Positions 42,664 through 51,854 of a DNA stretch of 64,000 bases are shown in pieces. The notes under the pieces were generated by a model. That model did not search any database, was not told where the DNA came from, and saw only the letters and a program-made list of their open reading frames with translations. Position numbers and translations under genes: made by a program. This DNA is from an uncultured cyanobacterium (GTDB taxonomy: Bacteria > Cyanobacteriota > Cyanobacteriia > PCC-6307 > Cyanobiaceae): the NCBI GenBank assembly GCA_903934745.1, contig CAIZOZ010000062.1, forward strand, positions 1 to 64,000, read 5' to 3'. The stretch's first letter is position 1; every line of letters starts with the position of its first letter.

Positions 42664-43035
42664 TCAGGCGGAAGGGGCCGCCACACCAATGTTGATGTGG
42701 CAGGTCTGTTTTTTGATGGCGTAGGCACGCCCTTGGGCTCGGGGCCGGAAGCGCTTCAGGGAGGGACCCATGTCGGCGCTGGCCTCGATCACCACCAGGT
42801 TGGACGGGTCAAGGCCGAGGTTGTGTTCGGCATTGGCCACGGCTGACCGCAGCACCTTGGTGATGGGGCCGGTGGAGCGGTAGGGCATGAACTCGAGCAT
42901 GATCAGGGCGTCGCGGTAGCTCTGCCCCCGGATCTGATCGAGCACCCGACGCACCTTGGACACGGAGCCACGGATGTAGCGACCGTGAGCGAGGGCTTGG
43001 GCCGGATTGGTCTTGGCGGGGTTGGTGTTTGCCAT
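42664..43035 (-). CDS. rplV: 50S ribosomal protein L22
   Basis: 123-residue protein whose hairpin lines the exit tunnel, where macrolide resistance changes occur. GRYIRGSVSKVRRVLDQIRG and KRFRPRAQGRAYAIKKQTCH are conserved. Four bp after rpsS. Confidence 0.97.
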   Translation of the reverse strand: MANTNPAKTNPAQALAHGRYIRGSVSKVRRVLDQIRGQSYRDALIMLEFMPYRSTGPITKVLRSAVANAEHNLGLDPSNLVVIEASADMGPSLKRFRPRAQGRAYAIKKQTCHINIGVAAPSA

Positions 43036-43039
43036 TGGT

Positions 43040-43315
43040 TCAGCGGCCTCCCTTCTTGTCTTTGATGTGGCCCCGGAAGGTGCGGGTGGGGGCGAATTCC
43101 CCCAGTTTGTGGCCCACCATCTGCTCGGTCACGTAGACGGGCACATGAGCCTTGCCGTTGTGAACGGCAATGGTGTGGCCGATCATCATCGGCAGGATGG
43201 TGGAGGCCCGTGACCAGGTCTTGATCACGGTCTTGTCGTCGGCGGCGTTTTGCTTCTCGAGCTTGCGAAGCAGGCTGTCGGCAACAAACGGGCCTTTTTT
43301 GAGTGAGCGTCCCAT
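43040..43315 (-). CDS. rpsS: 30S ribosomal protein S19
   Basis: 91-residue head protein. MGRSLKKGPFVADSLLRKLE and MIGHTIAVHNGKAHVPVYV are signature segments. Between rplB and rplV. Confidence 0.97.
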   Translation of the reverse strand: MGRSLKKGPFVADSLLRKLEKQNAADDKTVIKTWSRASTILPMMIGHTIAVHNGKAHVPVYVTEQMVGHKLGEFAPTRTFRGHIKDKKGGR

Positions 43316-43350
43316 GGCGGATCAGGCGTACAGCAGTGCGGTGTGAGTCA

Positions 43351-44214
43351 TCAGGAGTCGCGTCCGCCACGGCTCCGTTTGGAGGTGCGACGACGTTTCC
43401 GAAGCACGAACCGGTTGCTGGGCTTGTTGCGCTTGCGGGTCTTGTAGCCCAGGGCTGGTTTGCCCCAGGGTGTCACCGGGCCGGAACGACCGATCGGTGC
43501 CCGACCTTCGCCACCACCGTGGGGGTGGTCGCAGGGGTTCATGACACTGCCTCGCACCTGGGGCCGACGTCCCAGCCAGCGCTTGCGACCTGCCTTGCCC
43601 AGGCTGGTGTTGCGCTGTTCGCTGTTACCCACTTCACCGAGGGTGGCGTAGCACTCACGACGGACCAGGCGCACCTCGGTGGAGGGCAACTTGAGGGCGA
43701 CGTAGTCACCCTCCTTGGCCATCACCTGGGCGCTGGCGCCAGCTGTGCGCACCATCTGGCCGCCACGACCGGCGTAGAGCTCGACGTTGTGAACACTGGA
43801 GCCGAGTGGGATCGCCGCCAGGGGCAGCGCATTGCCGTTCTCGATCGGTGCTTCCGGGCCGGAGACCAGGCTTTGACCGACTTCGAGACCAGCGGGAGCC
43901 AGGATGTAACGCTTCTCGCCATCGCTGTAATAGAGAAGCGCCAGCCGCGCATTGCGGTGCGGGTCGTAGTGGATCGCTGCCACTCGCGCTTCGACGCCGT
44001 GCTTGTCGCGACGGAAGTCGATGATGCGATAGAGCCGTTTGTGGCCGCCGCCGCGATGGCGGCAGGTGATCACACCGCGGTTGTTGCGACCCTTGCGGCG
44101 GTGCTTGGCGATGACCAGGCCGCGCTCCCTTTTCTTGCCGGTGATCTCGCTGAAGTCGGTGACGACCAGGGTGCGAGTGCCGGGGGTGTTGGGCCTGTAA
44201 TTACGGATTGCCAT
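43351..44214 (-). CDS. rplB: 50S ribosomal protein L2
   Basis: 287-residue 23S binder close to the peptidyl-transferase centre. The C-terminal VRGSVMNPCDHPHGGGEGRA segment carries the conserved histidine. The N-terminal RPNTPGTRTLVV and the basic end RKRRRTSKRSRGG are typical of the cyanobacterial form. Confidence 0.98.
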   Translation of the reverse strand: MAIRNYRPNTPGTRTLVVTDFSEITGKKRERGLVIAKHRRKGRNNRGVITCRHRGGGHKRLYRIIDFRRDKHGVEARVAAIHYDPHRNARLALLYYSDGEKRYILAPAGLEVGQSLVSGPEAPIENGNALPLAAIPLGSSVHNVELYAGRGGQMVRTAGASAQVMAKEGDYVALKLPSTEVRLVRRECYATLGEVGNSEQRNTSLGKAGRKRWLGRRPQVRGSVMNPCDHPHGGGEGRAPIGRSGPVTPWGKPALGYKTRKRNKPSNRFVLRKRRRTSKRSRGGRDS

Positions 44215-44229
44215 GACGTTTCAGACCCC

Positions 44230-44532
44230 TCAGGACTCAGGGAATAGCTGGATGGCGTTGCCTTCGGCGAGACGCACCACGGCCTTCTTCACCTGGGCAC
44301 GTTTGCCGGCGAAGCGTCCCACCCGACGGGAGCGACGGGGAGGATTCATGGTGCTGACACCGACGACTTTGACGCCGAACAAGGATTCGACGGCCGCCTT
44401 GATGTCGGGCTTGGCAGCCCGATGGTCCACCTCAAAGGTGTACTGGTTGAGTTCGAGGGCTCGGGTGGCCTTCTCGGTGATCAGCGGGCGACGGATCACA
44501 TCCGCCAGCCGGCCTGCAAAACGTTCAGCCAT
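44230..44532 (-). CDS. rplW: 50S ribosomal protein L23
   Basis: 100-residue tunnel-exit protein that docks trigger factor and SRP. It has the RPLITEKATRALELNQYTF and NPPRRSRRVGRFAGK segments. Its start overlaps the end of rplD by eight bases, implying coupled translation. Confidence 0.96.
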   Translation of the reverse strand: MAERFAGRLADVIRRPLITEKATRALELNQYTFEVDHRAAKPDIKAAVESLFGVKVVGVSTMNPPRRSRRVGRFAGKRAQVKKAVVRLAEGNAIQLFPES

Positions 44533-45160
44533 CTCCGTAGACCTCCTGAATCTTCGCGAGTGCTTCTTCGTTCAACACCAATTTGTTGGCATGGAGCAGA
44601 TCGAAGACATTGAGCTGATCGGCGGCGATCAGCTTGACCCTCTCGAGATTGCGCACCGAGAGTTTGACGGCGTCGCTGGCGCCATCGATCACCAGCAGCA
44701 CCTTGGCATTGGCGGCGATGTCGAAGCGAGCCAGGGCCGCAATGATGTCTTTGGTCTTGGGGGTATCGAGGCCTTGGCCGAAGTCCCTCACCACCGTGAT
44801 GTCACCATTGCGGCTCATCAGGGCAGTGCGCAGGGCCAGGCGTCGCTCCTTGCGGTTCATGCCCAGCTCGTAGCTGCGGGGCTTGGGGCCGAAGGTGACG
44901 CCACCACCGGGACGCAGGGGCGTACGGATCGAACCCTGGCGGGCCCGGCCGGTGCCTTTCTGTTTGTAGGGCTTGCGGCCACCACCGGCTACCTCGGCAC
45001 GGGTGAGCGTGCTGGCGGTGCCCTGGCGGGCGTTGGCCAGCTGACGCACCACGGCGCGGTGCAGCAGATTGGCAGCGGAGGTTTCCTTGGCGACCTTGAG
45101 GTTCAGGGAGGCTTTGCCAGCTTCCTTGCCTTGCCAGTCGCGAATTACACAGTCAGTCAT
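44525..45160 (-). CDS. rplD: 50S ribosomal protein L4
   Basis: 211-residue tunnel-constriction protein, an S10 operon autoregulator in E. coli. The extended loop with GRKPYKQKGTGRARQGSIR is present. Eleven bp after rplC and overlapping rplW. Confidence 0.96.
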   Translation of the reverse strand: MTDCVIRDWQGKEAGKASLNLKVAKETSAANLLHRAVVRQLANARQGTASTLTRAEVAGGGRKPYKQKGTGRARQGSIRTPLRPGGGVTFGPKPRSYELGMNRKERRLALRTALMSRNGDITVVRDFGQGLDTPKTKDIIAALARFDIAANAKVLLVIDGASDAVKLSVRNLERVKLIAADQLNVFDLLHANKLVLNEEALAKIQEVYGDG

Positions 45161-45171
45161 GGTTCTCCTCC

Positions 45172-45819
45172 TCAGTTCGCGGCTTTGCTGCCCACCCGCT
45201 TGTGCGGGCGGATGTCGAGCAGGGCACCGGGCTTGCCGGGGACCGAACCCTTGACCACCAGCAGGTTGCGCTCGGTGTCCACCTTGAGGATGACGAGCCC
45301 GCGGGTGGTGATCTGTTTGCCGCCGTAGCGACCGGCCATGCGCTTGCCGGGATAGACGCGACCCGGCGTGGTGCCGGCGCCAATCGAGCCGGGCTCGCGG
45401 TGATTCTTTGAACCGTGGCTCATCGGACCGCGGCTGAAGCCGTGGCGCTTCTGTAGGCCGGCGAAGCCACGACCCATGGTGTCGCCGCTGACGTCGACTT
45501 TCTGGCCGGCTTCGAAATCCGCCACCGTGATGGCGCTGCCGAGTTCCAGACCGTCGACGCCTTCCACGCGGTATTCGCGCAGGTGGCGCAGTGGATCGCT
45601 GCCGGATTTGGCAAGGTGGCCACGGGCTGGTTTATTCACGAGTTTTTCGCGAATTTCACCGAACCCGATCTGCACGGCGGTGTAGCCGTCGATCGCTTCG
45701 TTTTTAAGCTGGGTGATACGGCAGGGTCCCGCCTCGATCAAGGTGACCGGGATGGATCTGCCCTCGGGGTCGAAGAACTGGGACATGCCCAGTTTCTTCC
45801 CAAGAATGCCGATGGACAT
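45172..45819 (-). CDS. rplC: 50S ribosomal protein L3
   Basis: 215-residue protein reaching the peptidyl-transferase centre, first ribosomal gene of the S10-like cluster here. MSIGILGKKLGMSQFFD and FAGLQKRHGFSRGPMSHGSK (the methylated-Gln region) are conserved. rpsJ is absent upstream, as expected for cyanobacteria where it follows tufA. Confidence 0.97.
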   Translation of the reverse strand: MSIGILGKKLGMSQFFDPEGRSIPVTLIEAGPCRITQLKNEAIDGYTAVQIGFGEIREKLVNKPARGHLAKSGSDPLRHLREYRVEGVDGLELGSAITVADFEAGQKVDVSGDTMGRGFAGLQKRHGFSRGPMSHGSKNHREPGSIGAGTTPGRVYPGKRMAGRYGGKQITTRGLVILKVDTERNLLVVKGSVPGKPGALLDIRPHKRVGSKAAN

Positions 45820-46009
45820 GGGAGGGAGAACAACGCCAGCTGGACTGCCGTTGCCGCAGCCTCCGGGAGGGAGGTTGGCGGCGCCGACTCCGTGCCGAAG
45901 GCACCGAGTTGGACGGCGGGGAGCTGAATTCGTGGAATCGCAATTAATGATGAACGAACCCGTAGATCCAGAGGATTCGGTTTCGGTCGTCAGGGGCTAG
46001 CGAGGCGAA

Positions 46010-46147
46010 TCAGCGGGCTGGGACTTCTCCGATGACGCCGTTGGGAGCGAACTCCTGACGGGCCTGGGCAGTTTCCCGACGGTGCCAGTAGATGAAGAAA
46101 TGAGTCCTTCGCTTCCTGGTTCCGTACTGGCCTGGAGAGATCGTCAC
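46010..46147 (-). CDS. Probable small basic protein upstream of rplC, unknown
   Basis: A 45-residue ORF with GTG start, MTISPGQYGTRKRRTHFFI at its N-terminus and NGVIGEVPAR at the end. An aggga motif lies nine bases before the GTG, a good ribosome-binding spacing. The composition (aromatic FFIYWHRR core, basic start) looks protein-like, unlike the other frames in this gap. It is on the rplC strand, 190 bp upstream of it. I know no family name. It may be cotranscribed with the ribosomal genes. Confidence 0.5.
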   Translation of the reverse strand: MTISPGQYGTRKRRTHFFIYWHRRETAQARQEFAPNGVIGEVPAR

Positions 46148-46298
46148 CAATGACGATCCCTGTGCTGCGCTCTGGAGGCCCGGCTAGCGGACGGGCACAG
46201 ATCAACAGCACAAGAAACCAATGTACCTCATGGCCCCATGGCCCACCTTCTGGCCGCTGGGACTGTCAGACTCCCCCCCAGTGACGCTTGACGCTCCG

Positions 46299-46760
46299 AT
46301 GCCCCTGCTGCTGACCGGCCGCGGTTTTCGCCAGGACCTCGAGCGCTCCGGAGCTCTGGCCTTGTATGTCCCCCTGGAGGGTGGCGCCGAAACCAGGCTG
46401 CTGCGCCGGCTCCGGGCTGCCGGCTACCGGGCCCAGATGACCTCCGCCCGGGGCCTCGGTGATCCGGAGGCTTTTCTGTTTCAACTCCACGGGGTGCGCC
46501 CCCCCCATCTGGGTCATCAGAGCGTCGGCCGCGGAGCGGCTGTGGGTGAGGTGCAGCGGGTGATGCCCCTGCTTGGCCCCCAGTTTGAGGGCACGGCCCC
46601 TGTGCTGCTTTGGTTGCTGGAGGGTCAGGTGCTCTCAGCCGCTGAGTTGGCCGCCTTGTGTGGGCTCTGTCGCCGCGAACCGCGGCTCAAGGTGGTGGTG
46701 GAGATGGGCGGCTCCCGTGCTCTGCGCTGGCAGCCGTTGGAGCAGCTTGTAGGTGCCTGA
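46299..46760 (+). CDS. ndhN: NAD(P)H-quinone oxidoreductase subunit N
   Basis: 153-residue peripheral subunit of the cyanobacterial/plastid NDH-1 complex, which drives cyclic electron flow and respiration in the thylakoid. The ATG at 46299 gives MPLLLTGRGFRQDLERSGAL; conserved segments include GVRPPHLGHQSVGRGAAVGEV and LLEGQVLSAAELAAL. A frame open from 46221 has no family support. Its end overlaps the next gene's GTG start by eight bases. Confidence 0.94.
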   Translation: MPLLLTGRGFRQDLERSGALALYVPLEGGAETRLLRRLRAAGYRAQMTSARGLGDPEAFLFQLHGVRPPHLGHQSVGRGAAVGEVQRVMPLLGPQFEGTAPVLLWLLEGQVLSAAELAALCGLCRREPRLKVVVEMGGSRALRWQPLEQLVGA

Positions 46761-48060
46761 TCTTCAAGGACGACTGGCCCTGATCTGGGGTGTGTCGTTC
46801 TTTTCGGGTTCGCTGGCCCAGCTGGCGGCCCGCCTCAGCGGACTGCCAGCCGTGGTGCTGCTGCTGGCGACTGGTCTGCTGCTCGGTCGCGCCGGCTTCG
46901 GTTGGATCCAGCCGGATCAGCTGGGTCGCGGCCTGGAGCCTTTGGTGGGCCTGTTGGTGAGCCTGGTGCTCTTCGATGGCGGACTCAATCTGCGCTTGGC
47001 GGGGCGCGATCTGCAGCGCTCGGTGCTGCAGTTGGTGCTGGTGCGCTCGGTGCTCGGCCTGGCTGGTGGCGCCGCCCTGGCGCACTGGGTGGCTGGGCTC
47101 CCCTGGCCGCTGGCGTTGGTGTTTGGCGCCATCGCCCTGGCTACCGGCCCCACGGTGGTGAACCCCCTCGTGCGCCAGATGCGTCTCAGTCCTTTTCTGG
47201 GCCGGGTGCTGGAGGCGGAGGGTCTGATCCTGGAGCCGGTGAGTGCGGTGTTGGCTCTGCTGTTGCTGCAGCTGGCGCTCGGCGATCTGGGCGGTTGGCA
47301 GGATGTGGCCTGGCGCCTGTTGATGCGGCTGGGCGTGGGCGTCGGTCTGGGCGCCCTGGCCGGGCTGTTGCTGGCGCTGGTGCTGGAGCGGGTCGAGAGC
47401 GCTGAGCGTCAGGCCGGCTCCGGGGGAGCCGATCCGGCGGCTGGCGCCCTCTCCCTGCAACTCACCCTGGGCACCTTGTTCCTGTTGTTCAGTGGCTGCG
47501 AGGCTCTGCTGCCCGAGTCGGGTTTGCCGGCGGCGGTGAGTGCGGGCGTGGTGGTGGGGCTGCGCCTCGATACGGCGGCCAGTTCGCTCGATGAGTTGAT
47601 CTCCCAGTTGGCGATGCTGGCGATCACGGTGTTGTTCCCGCTGCTGGCGGCTGATGTGTCCTGGGCTGAACTGAGCCCGTTGGGGCTGGGGGGCGTGTTG
47701 TGCGTGGTGGGGCTGATGCTGCTGCGTCTTCTGGTGGTGATGTCGGCCGGTGTGGGGTTACCGCTGAACGGGCGCGAGAAGCTGCTGGTCAGCTGGATCG
47801 CCCCCCGCGGCATCGTCACCGCGGCGGTGGCCAGCCTGTTTGCCCTCGAGCTGGAGCAGGCGGGTGTGCCCGCCGCTGGCGCCCTCAAGGGGCTGGTGTT
47901 TCTCACCATCTTGATGACGGTGGGTCTGGGGGGCATCACGGCCCCTTGGCTTGCCAGCAAGCTGGGGCTGAGTGGGATGGAGCTGGCTCCGCAAGGTGAG
48001 GCCCCTCTTGCCAACACCGCTGACGCTGAGGGCGAAGCCCTGCCCAGTGGCAACGGCTGA
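46753..48060 (+). CDS. CPA1-type sodium/proton antiporter
   Basis: 435-residue polytopic membrane protein with about 11-12 helices. The family patterns LVSLVLFDGGLNL (ion-binding acidic residue in the unwound helix) and AIALATGPTVVNPLVRQMR are clear. The later segment VSWIAPRGIVTAAVASLFALE carries the conserved arginine. It probably exchanges Na+ or K+ for H+ for pH and ion balance. The GTG start overlaps ndhN by eight bases, so translation is coupled. The final 30 residues are hydrophilic. Confidence 0.9.
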   Translation: MPDLQGRLALIWGVSFFSGSLAQLAARLSGLPAVVLLLATGLLLGRAGFGWIQPDQLGRGLEPLVGLLVSLVLFDGGLNLRLAGRDLQRSVLQLVLVRSVLGLAGGAALAHWVAGLPWPLALVFGAIALATGPTVVNPLVRQMRLSPFLGRVLEAEGLILEPVSAVLALLLLQLALGDLGGWQDVAWRLLMRLGVGVGLGALAGLLLALVLERVESAERQAGSGGADPAAGALSLQLTLGTLFLLFSGCEALLPESGLPAAVSAGVVVGLRLDTAASSLDELISQLAMLAITVLFPLLAADVSWAELSPLGLGGVLCVVGLMLLRLLVVMSAGVGLPLNGREKLLVSWIAPRGIVTAAVASLFALELEQAGVPAAGALKGLVFLTILMTVGLGGITAPWLASKLGLSGMELAPQGEAPLANTADAEGEALPSGNG

Positions 48061-48107
48061 ATCGCTTGCCGGCTGAACGGTTGGGAGGATGGCTGCTCGT
48101 GCCCGCT

Positions 48108-49268
48108 ATGGCCATCGCCCCCGCCAGCCCCCCCCTTTTTCCCGAGCAGGCTCTGGCCCGGGGCCGCTGGGTGAAGTGGATTGGCGGTGCCAGCAATCAG
48201 GATCTCGCTGCGATCGAGGATCTGGCTGGCCTCTACAGCCTGGCGGGTGTTCACTGCCTCGATCTGGCGGCTGATCCGGCCGTGCTGGCGGCGGCCCGTC
48301 GTGGCATCAGCTGGGCCGAAAGCCGCGGCGCGGCCAGACCCTGGTTGATGGTGAGCCTCAGCGACGGGGCCGACCCCCACTTCCGCAAGGCCTGGTTCGA
48401 TCCGGCCCGCTGCCCCCCCACCTGCCCGCGCCCCTGTGCGCGCGTCTGCCCGGCCCTGGCGATCCCGCCGCTGCAGCCAGGTGGTCTGCTGAATCTGGAG
48501 CTGGCCTCAGGGCCGACCCCCGGCCCGAGACCGGGCTCTGGTGCTGAGGCGTCCAGGGCCCTGCCAGCCGGTGTGCTGGCCAACCGCTGCTACGGCTGCG
48601 GTCGCTGCCTGCCGGCCTGCCCCCTGGGGCTGATCCAGGAACGGGATCACAACCTGCCCGCCGCTCAGGTGGCCGACCTGTTGGCTGAGCTGCAACCCGA
48701 TGCGGTCGAGCTTCATACCCGCATCGGTCGCGCCGATGCCTTCGCGGAGCGGCTGGAGCAGGTGCGCGCCTCCGGGGTGCCATTGCGACGGTTGGCGGTC
48801 AGTTGCGGTCTCGAATCGGCAGCGGGGGCGGCGGGCGTCAGTCCGGCAGCGCCCACGCCCGAGGCCTTGGCTCAGGAGCTCTGGCAGCGCCATGGGCAGG
48901 TGCGGCAGGCGGGGCTGGCGCCGCTCTGGCAGCTCGACGGCCGGCCGATGAGCGGCGATGTGGGCGCCGGCACGGCCCGGGCCGCCGTGCGCCTGCTGCG
49001 AGCCGTGGCGCCGCTGGCGCCGCCGGGGCCGTTGCAGCTGGCGGGCGGCACGAATGAGCGCACCTTGCCCCTGGTGCAAGGGCTGGATCCAGCCCTGGCG
49101 CGAGCCGTGGCCGGGGTGGCCTTCGGCAGCGTCGCCCGGGCGCGCCTGCAGCCGCTGCTGCTGCAGGCCCAGGAGCGGGGCGGCCGGCTGCTTGATCAGG
49201 CCGATCTGCTGCCCCTCGCTGTTGCCATCAGCGCCGAGCTGGTGCGGCCCTGGCTGATCCGCGGCTGA
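48108..49268 (+). CDS. ldpA: LdpA-type iron-sulfur protein (circadian redox input)
   Basis: 386-residue protein like LdpA of Synechococcus elongatus, which senses redox state and adjusts KaiA/CikA levels. Two cysteine clusters fit two 4Fe-4S centres: CPPTCPRPCARVCP near residue 103 and CYGCGRCLPACP near 162. The start is uncertain: ATG at 48108 (MAIAPASPPLFPEQALARG), or GTG at 48099 which is better spaced from a ggagg motif. It follows the antiporter by 47 bp. Confidence 0.88.
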   Translation: MAIAPASPPLFPEQALARGRWVKWIGGASNQDLAAIEDLAGLYSLAGVHCLDLAADPAVLAAARRGISWAESRGAARPWLMVSLSDGADPHFRKAWFDPARCPPTCPRPCARVCPALAIPPLQPGGLLNLELASGPTPGPRPGSGAEASRALPAGVLANRCYGCGRCLPACPLGLIQERDHNLPAAQVADLLAELQPDAVELHTRIGRADAFAERLEQVRASGVPLRRLAVSCGLESAAGAAGVSPAAPTPEALAQELWQRHGQVRQAGLAPLWQLDGRPMSGDVGAGTARAAVRLLRAVAPLAPPGPLQLAGGTNERTLPLVQGLDPALARAVAGVAFGSVARARLQPLLLQAQERGGRLLDQADLLPLAVAISAELVRPWLIRG

Positions 49269-49299
49269 ACCGCCGGGGTCGATCGCTTCAGGAGCCGCT

Positions 49300-49926
49300 T
49301 CAGGCGTCAGCTGGGCGGGGCAGCAGGGTCAGCGCGGCTTCGTTGAAGGCCATGGCGGGCCAGGTTTCAAGGCTGGCCAGGGCCCAGAGATCGAAGCGTT
49401 CGGGTCGGCTCAGGGCCACCACCTGGGCGAAGCCCACCGCTTCCAGCGTGGCCACCAGGGCTGCCTGGTTGAAACCGCAGCGGTGGGCCATGAACCGCTG
49501 TCCCGCCGCCAGGGATGGCCGATGGCCGTAGATCATGTCCAGGGGACTGATCGGGCCAGCCGGGCTCTGGTAAGCGGGTGGTGTGAGGCCATGCTCCAGG
49601 ATCTGCGCGGCGATGGCGTCCAGATCCGGACAGGTGATCAGGGCCAATCCCCCGGGGCGCAGCACCCGTTGGAACTCCGCCAGGGCGATGGGCACCTCGT
49701 GGGCTTCGAGATGCTCAATGTTGTGGGAGGAGAAGATCGCATCGACGCTGGCGTCGGCCACCTGGTCCATGGCCGTCATGCTGCCGATCAGATCCGGGGC
49801 GACTGCGACATCGATGTCGAGGCGGATCTCCCGCCAGCCCAGAGAGGCGAAGGGCGTGTCGCCGATCCTGGCCGGCCCGCAGCCCACATGCAGCAGCGTG
49901 CCGCCGATGTTCAGGTCATGAGACAT
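49300..49926 (-). CDS. Class I SAM-dependent methyltransferase-like protein
   Basis: 208-residue protein. The SAM-binding motif I is LLHVGCGPARIG near residue 11, followed by SSHNIEHLEAHE and LRPGGLALITCPDLDA, a typical Methyltransferase_11 fold. The rest (YGHRPSLAAGQRFMAHRCGF) resembles predicted SAM-dependent methyltransferases next to glycan genes, but no substrate can be read from the sequence. It is convergent with ldpA (31 bp) and divergent from the Ycf45 gene. Confidence 0.8.
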   Translation of the reverse strand: MSHDLNIGGTLLHVGCGPARIGDTPFASLGWREIRLDIDVAVAPDLIGSMTAMDQVADASVDAIFSSHNIEHLEAHEVPIALAEFQRVLRPGGLALITCPDLDAIAAQILEHGLTPPAYQSPAGPISPLDMIYGHRPSLAAGQRFMAHRCGFNQAALVATLEAVGFAQVVALSRPERFDLWALASLETWPAMAFNEAALTLLPRPADA

Positions 49927-50002
49927 GCCAACACCTGTTCAGCCGCCATGGTGACGGGGGCCCCGTCGTCTTGCTCGCTGACGCTAGAACCGAAGCCTGG
50001 CG

Positions 50003-51736
50003 ATGGCCGCGATCCCGTTGCGCCCGCCACCCCAGCCATTGGTCGCCCTGCCCTCCCCCCCGACCCAGCGCATCACCGACGATCTCGATCGTCTGCTGGA
50101 GCTGCTGCCGCACAGCGTGCAGCAGCAGCTCGCCAGCTCCGCGGCCCGCGATGAGCTGCTGGAGGTGGTACTCGATCTGGGCCGGCTGCCTGAGGCCCGC
50201 TATCCCGGCCGGGCCGTGGCCCTTGGTGACGTGCCAATTGGCCGTGGCGATCTGCAGGGTGTGATCGAGCGGCTGGGACCCTTCGGTGGTGACAACCGGG
50301 CTGGCATCGAATGCACCCTGCATCGCATCAGTGCCATCCGCAATCGCACCGGCGAGGTGGTGGGGCTCACCTGTCGGGTGGGTCGGGCCGTGTTCGGCAC
50401 GGTGGCGATGGTGCGCGATCTGCTCGATTCCGGTGGTTCCATCCTGTTGATGGGCCGGCCCGGGGTGGGCAAGACCACGGCCCTGCGCGAAATCGCCCGG
50501 GTGCTGGCCGATGACCTGTTGCGACGGGTGGTGGTGATCGACACCAGCAACGAGATCGCCGGAGATGGCGATATCCCCCATCCGGCCATCGGCCGGGCGC
50601 GGCGCATGCAGGTGGCCCGGCCGGAACTGCAGCACCAGGTGATGATCGAGGCCGTGGAAAACCACATGCCTGAGGTGATCGTGATCGATGAGATCGGCAC
50701 GGAGCTCGAAGCGCAGGCGGCCCGCACCATTGCCGAGCGGGGCGTGATGCTGGTGGCCACGGCCCATGGCAACGAACTCGCCAATCTGATCAAGAACCCC
50801 ACCCTCAGCGACCTGGTCGGTGGCATTCAATCGGTGACCCTGGGGGACGAGGAGGCGCGCCGCCGTCGCACCCAGAAGACTGTGCTGGAGCGGGCTGCCG
50901 AGCCCACCTTTGCGATGGCGGTGGAGATGCACAGTCGCCATCGCTGGTTGGTGCATCGCGAGGTGGCAGCCACCGTGGATCTGTTGTTGCGGGGTCAGAG
51001 TCCTCGCCCGGAGATCCGGGAACTCGGTGCGGACGGCCACCTGCTGCGGCGCGAGCTGGCCCCACTCGCGGCGCCGGCCCCCGCTCGCCCTGGGACCAGT
51101 CCGGTCGTCACGCCGATTCTCGGGTCGGGCCTGCGGGGCGGCAGGCCGCTCGCCGCTGTGCCCCTGCCCGATCCCTTCGCCTCCCCGTCGCGGGAGCCCC
51201 AGCTGGCTCCGCCGCAGACCCCAGCGCCGATGGCGGCACCTGCTCCCCTGCGCCTCTGCGCCCTCGGCCTGCCTCCCCAGCTGTTGCAGGAGGCCTTGCG
51301 CAGCAGCCGCTTACCGGCAGAAGTGGTGGCCGAACCCGAGCTCGCCGATGCCGTGCTCAGCCTGCGCGGTGAGCTGGGGCGCGATCCGGAGCTGCGGCGC
51401 CGGGCCCAGGCCCTGGGTCTGCCGATTCTGGTGATCAAGTCGGACAGCCTGCATCAGCTGCAGCGCGCCATTCAGCGGCTGCTGGAGCGCCGCCAGCCGC
51501 CGCTCGTGCCGGAAGCTCTCGCCAGCGGCCAGCGGCTGGATGATGACCATGGGGCCCTGGAGGAGTGCCGTCTGGCGGTGGAGCAGGTGGTGCTCCCCCA
51601 GGGGCGGCCGGTTGAGCTCCTGCCCCGCAGTGATCGAGTCAGGCGCATGCAGGAGGATCTGGTGCGCCACTACCGCTTGCGCTCTGCTGTCTTCGGGCGG
51701 GGAGCCCAGCAGCGGCTGCGGGTGTTTCCCCCATGA
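50003..51736 (+). CDS. Ycf45-like AAA+ ATPase with R3H domain
   Basis: 577-residue homologue of plastid Ycf45 and of the sporulation ATPase SpoIIIAA. Walker A is GRPGVGKTTALREIARVL near residue 150; the Walker B region is VIVIDEIGTELEAQAARTI. The C-terminal 45 residues (PRSDRVRRMQEDLVRHYRLRS) form an R3H module that binds single-stranded nucleic acid. The linker from 340 to 430 is Pro/Ala-rich. Its role in cyanobacteria is unknown; motifs point to ATP-dependent action on nucleic acid. Confidence 0.88.
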   Translation: MAAIPLRPPPQPLVALPSPPTQRITDDLDRLLELLPHSVQQQLASSAARDELLEVVLDLGRLPEARYPGRAVALGDVPIGRGDLQGVIERLGPFGGDNRAGIECTLHRISAIRNRTGEVVGLTCRVGRAVFGTVAMVRDLLDSGGSILLMGRPGVGKTTALREIARVLADDLLRRVVVIDTSNEIAGDGDIPHPAIGRARRMQVARPELQHQVMIEAVENHMPEVIVIDEIGTELEAQAARTIAERGVMLVATAHGNELANLIKNPTLSDLVGGIQSVTLGDEEARRRRTQKTVLERAAEPTFAMAVEMHSRHRWLVHREVAATVDLLLRGQSPRPEIRELGADGHLLRRELAPLAAPAPARPGTSPVVTPILGSGLRGGRPLAAVPLPDPFASPSREPQLAPPQTPAPMAAPAPLRLCALGLPPQLLQEALRSSRLPAEVVAEPELADAVLSLRGELGRDPELRRRAQALGLPILVIKSDSLHQLQRAIQRLLERRQPPLVPEALASGQRLDDDHGALEECRLAVEQVVLPQGRPVELLPRSDRVRRMQEDLVRHYRLRSAVFGRGAQQRLRVFPP

Positions 51737-51854
51737 GCCCCAGGCCTGTTGACGAAGGACCGGCCGCTGTGGGTAACTAGCAAGGCACCGGCTTCGCCGG
51801 AGCGCGTCGGTTTTCTGACCGAACCAACCCTGGTCTCTTTCGTGGACCAACCAA

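Noticed and set aside
45990..46211. 73-codon minus-strand frame upstream of rplC
   Set aside because: It overlaps the better 45-codon ORF in another frame and has a proline/arginine-rich, non-protein-like composition.
46221..46298. Earlier ndhN start
   Set aside because: The extra 26 residues are unlike NdhN, whose family begins at MPLLLTGRGF.
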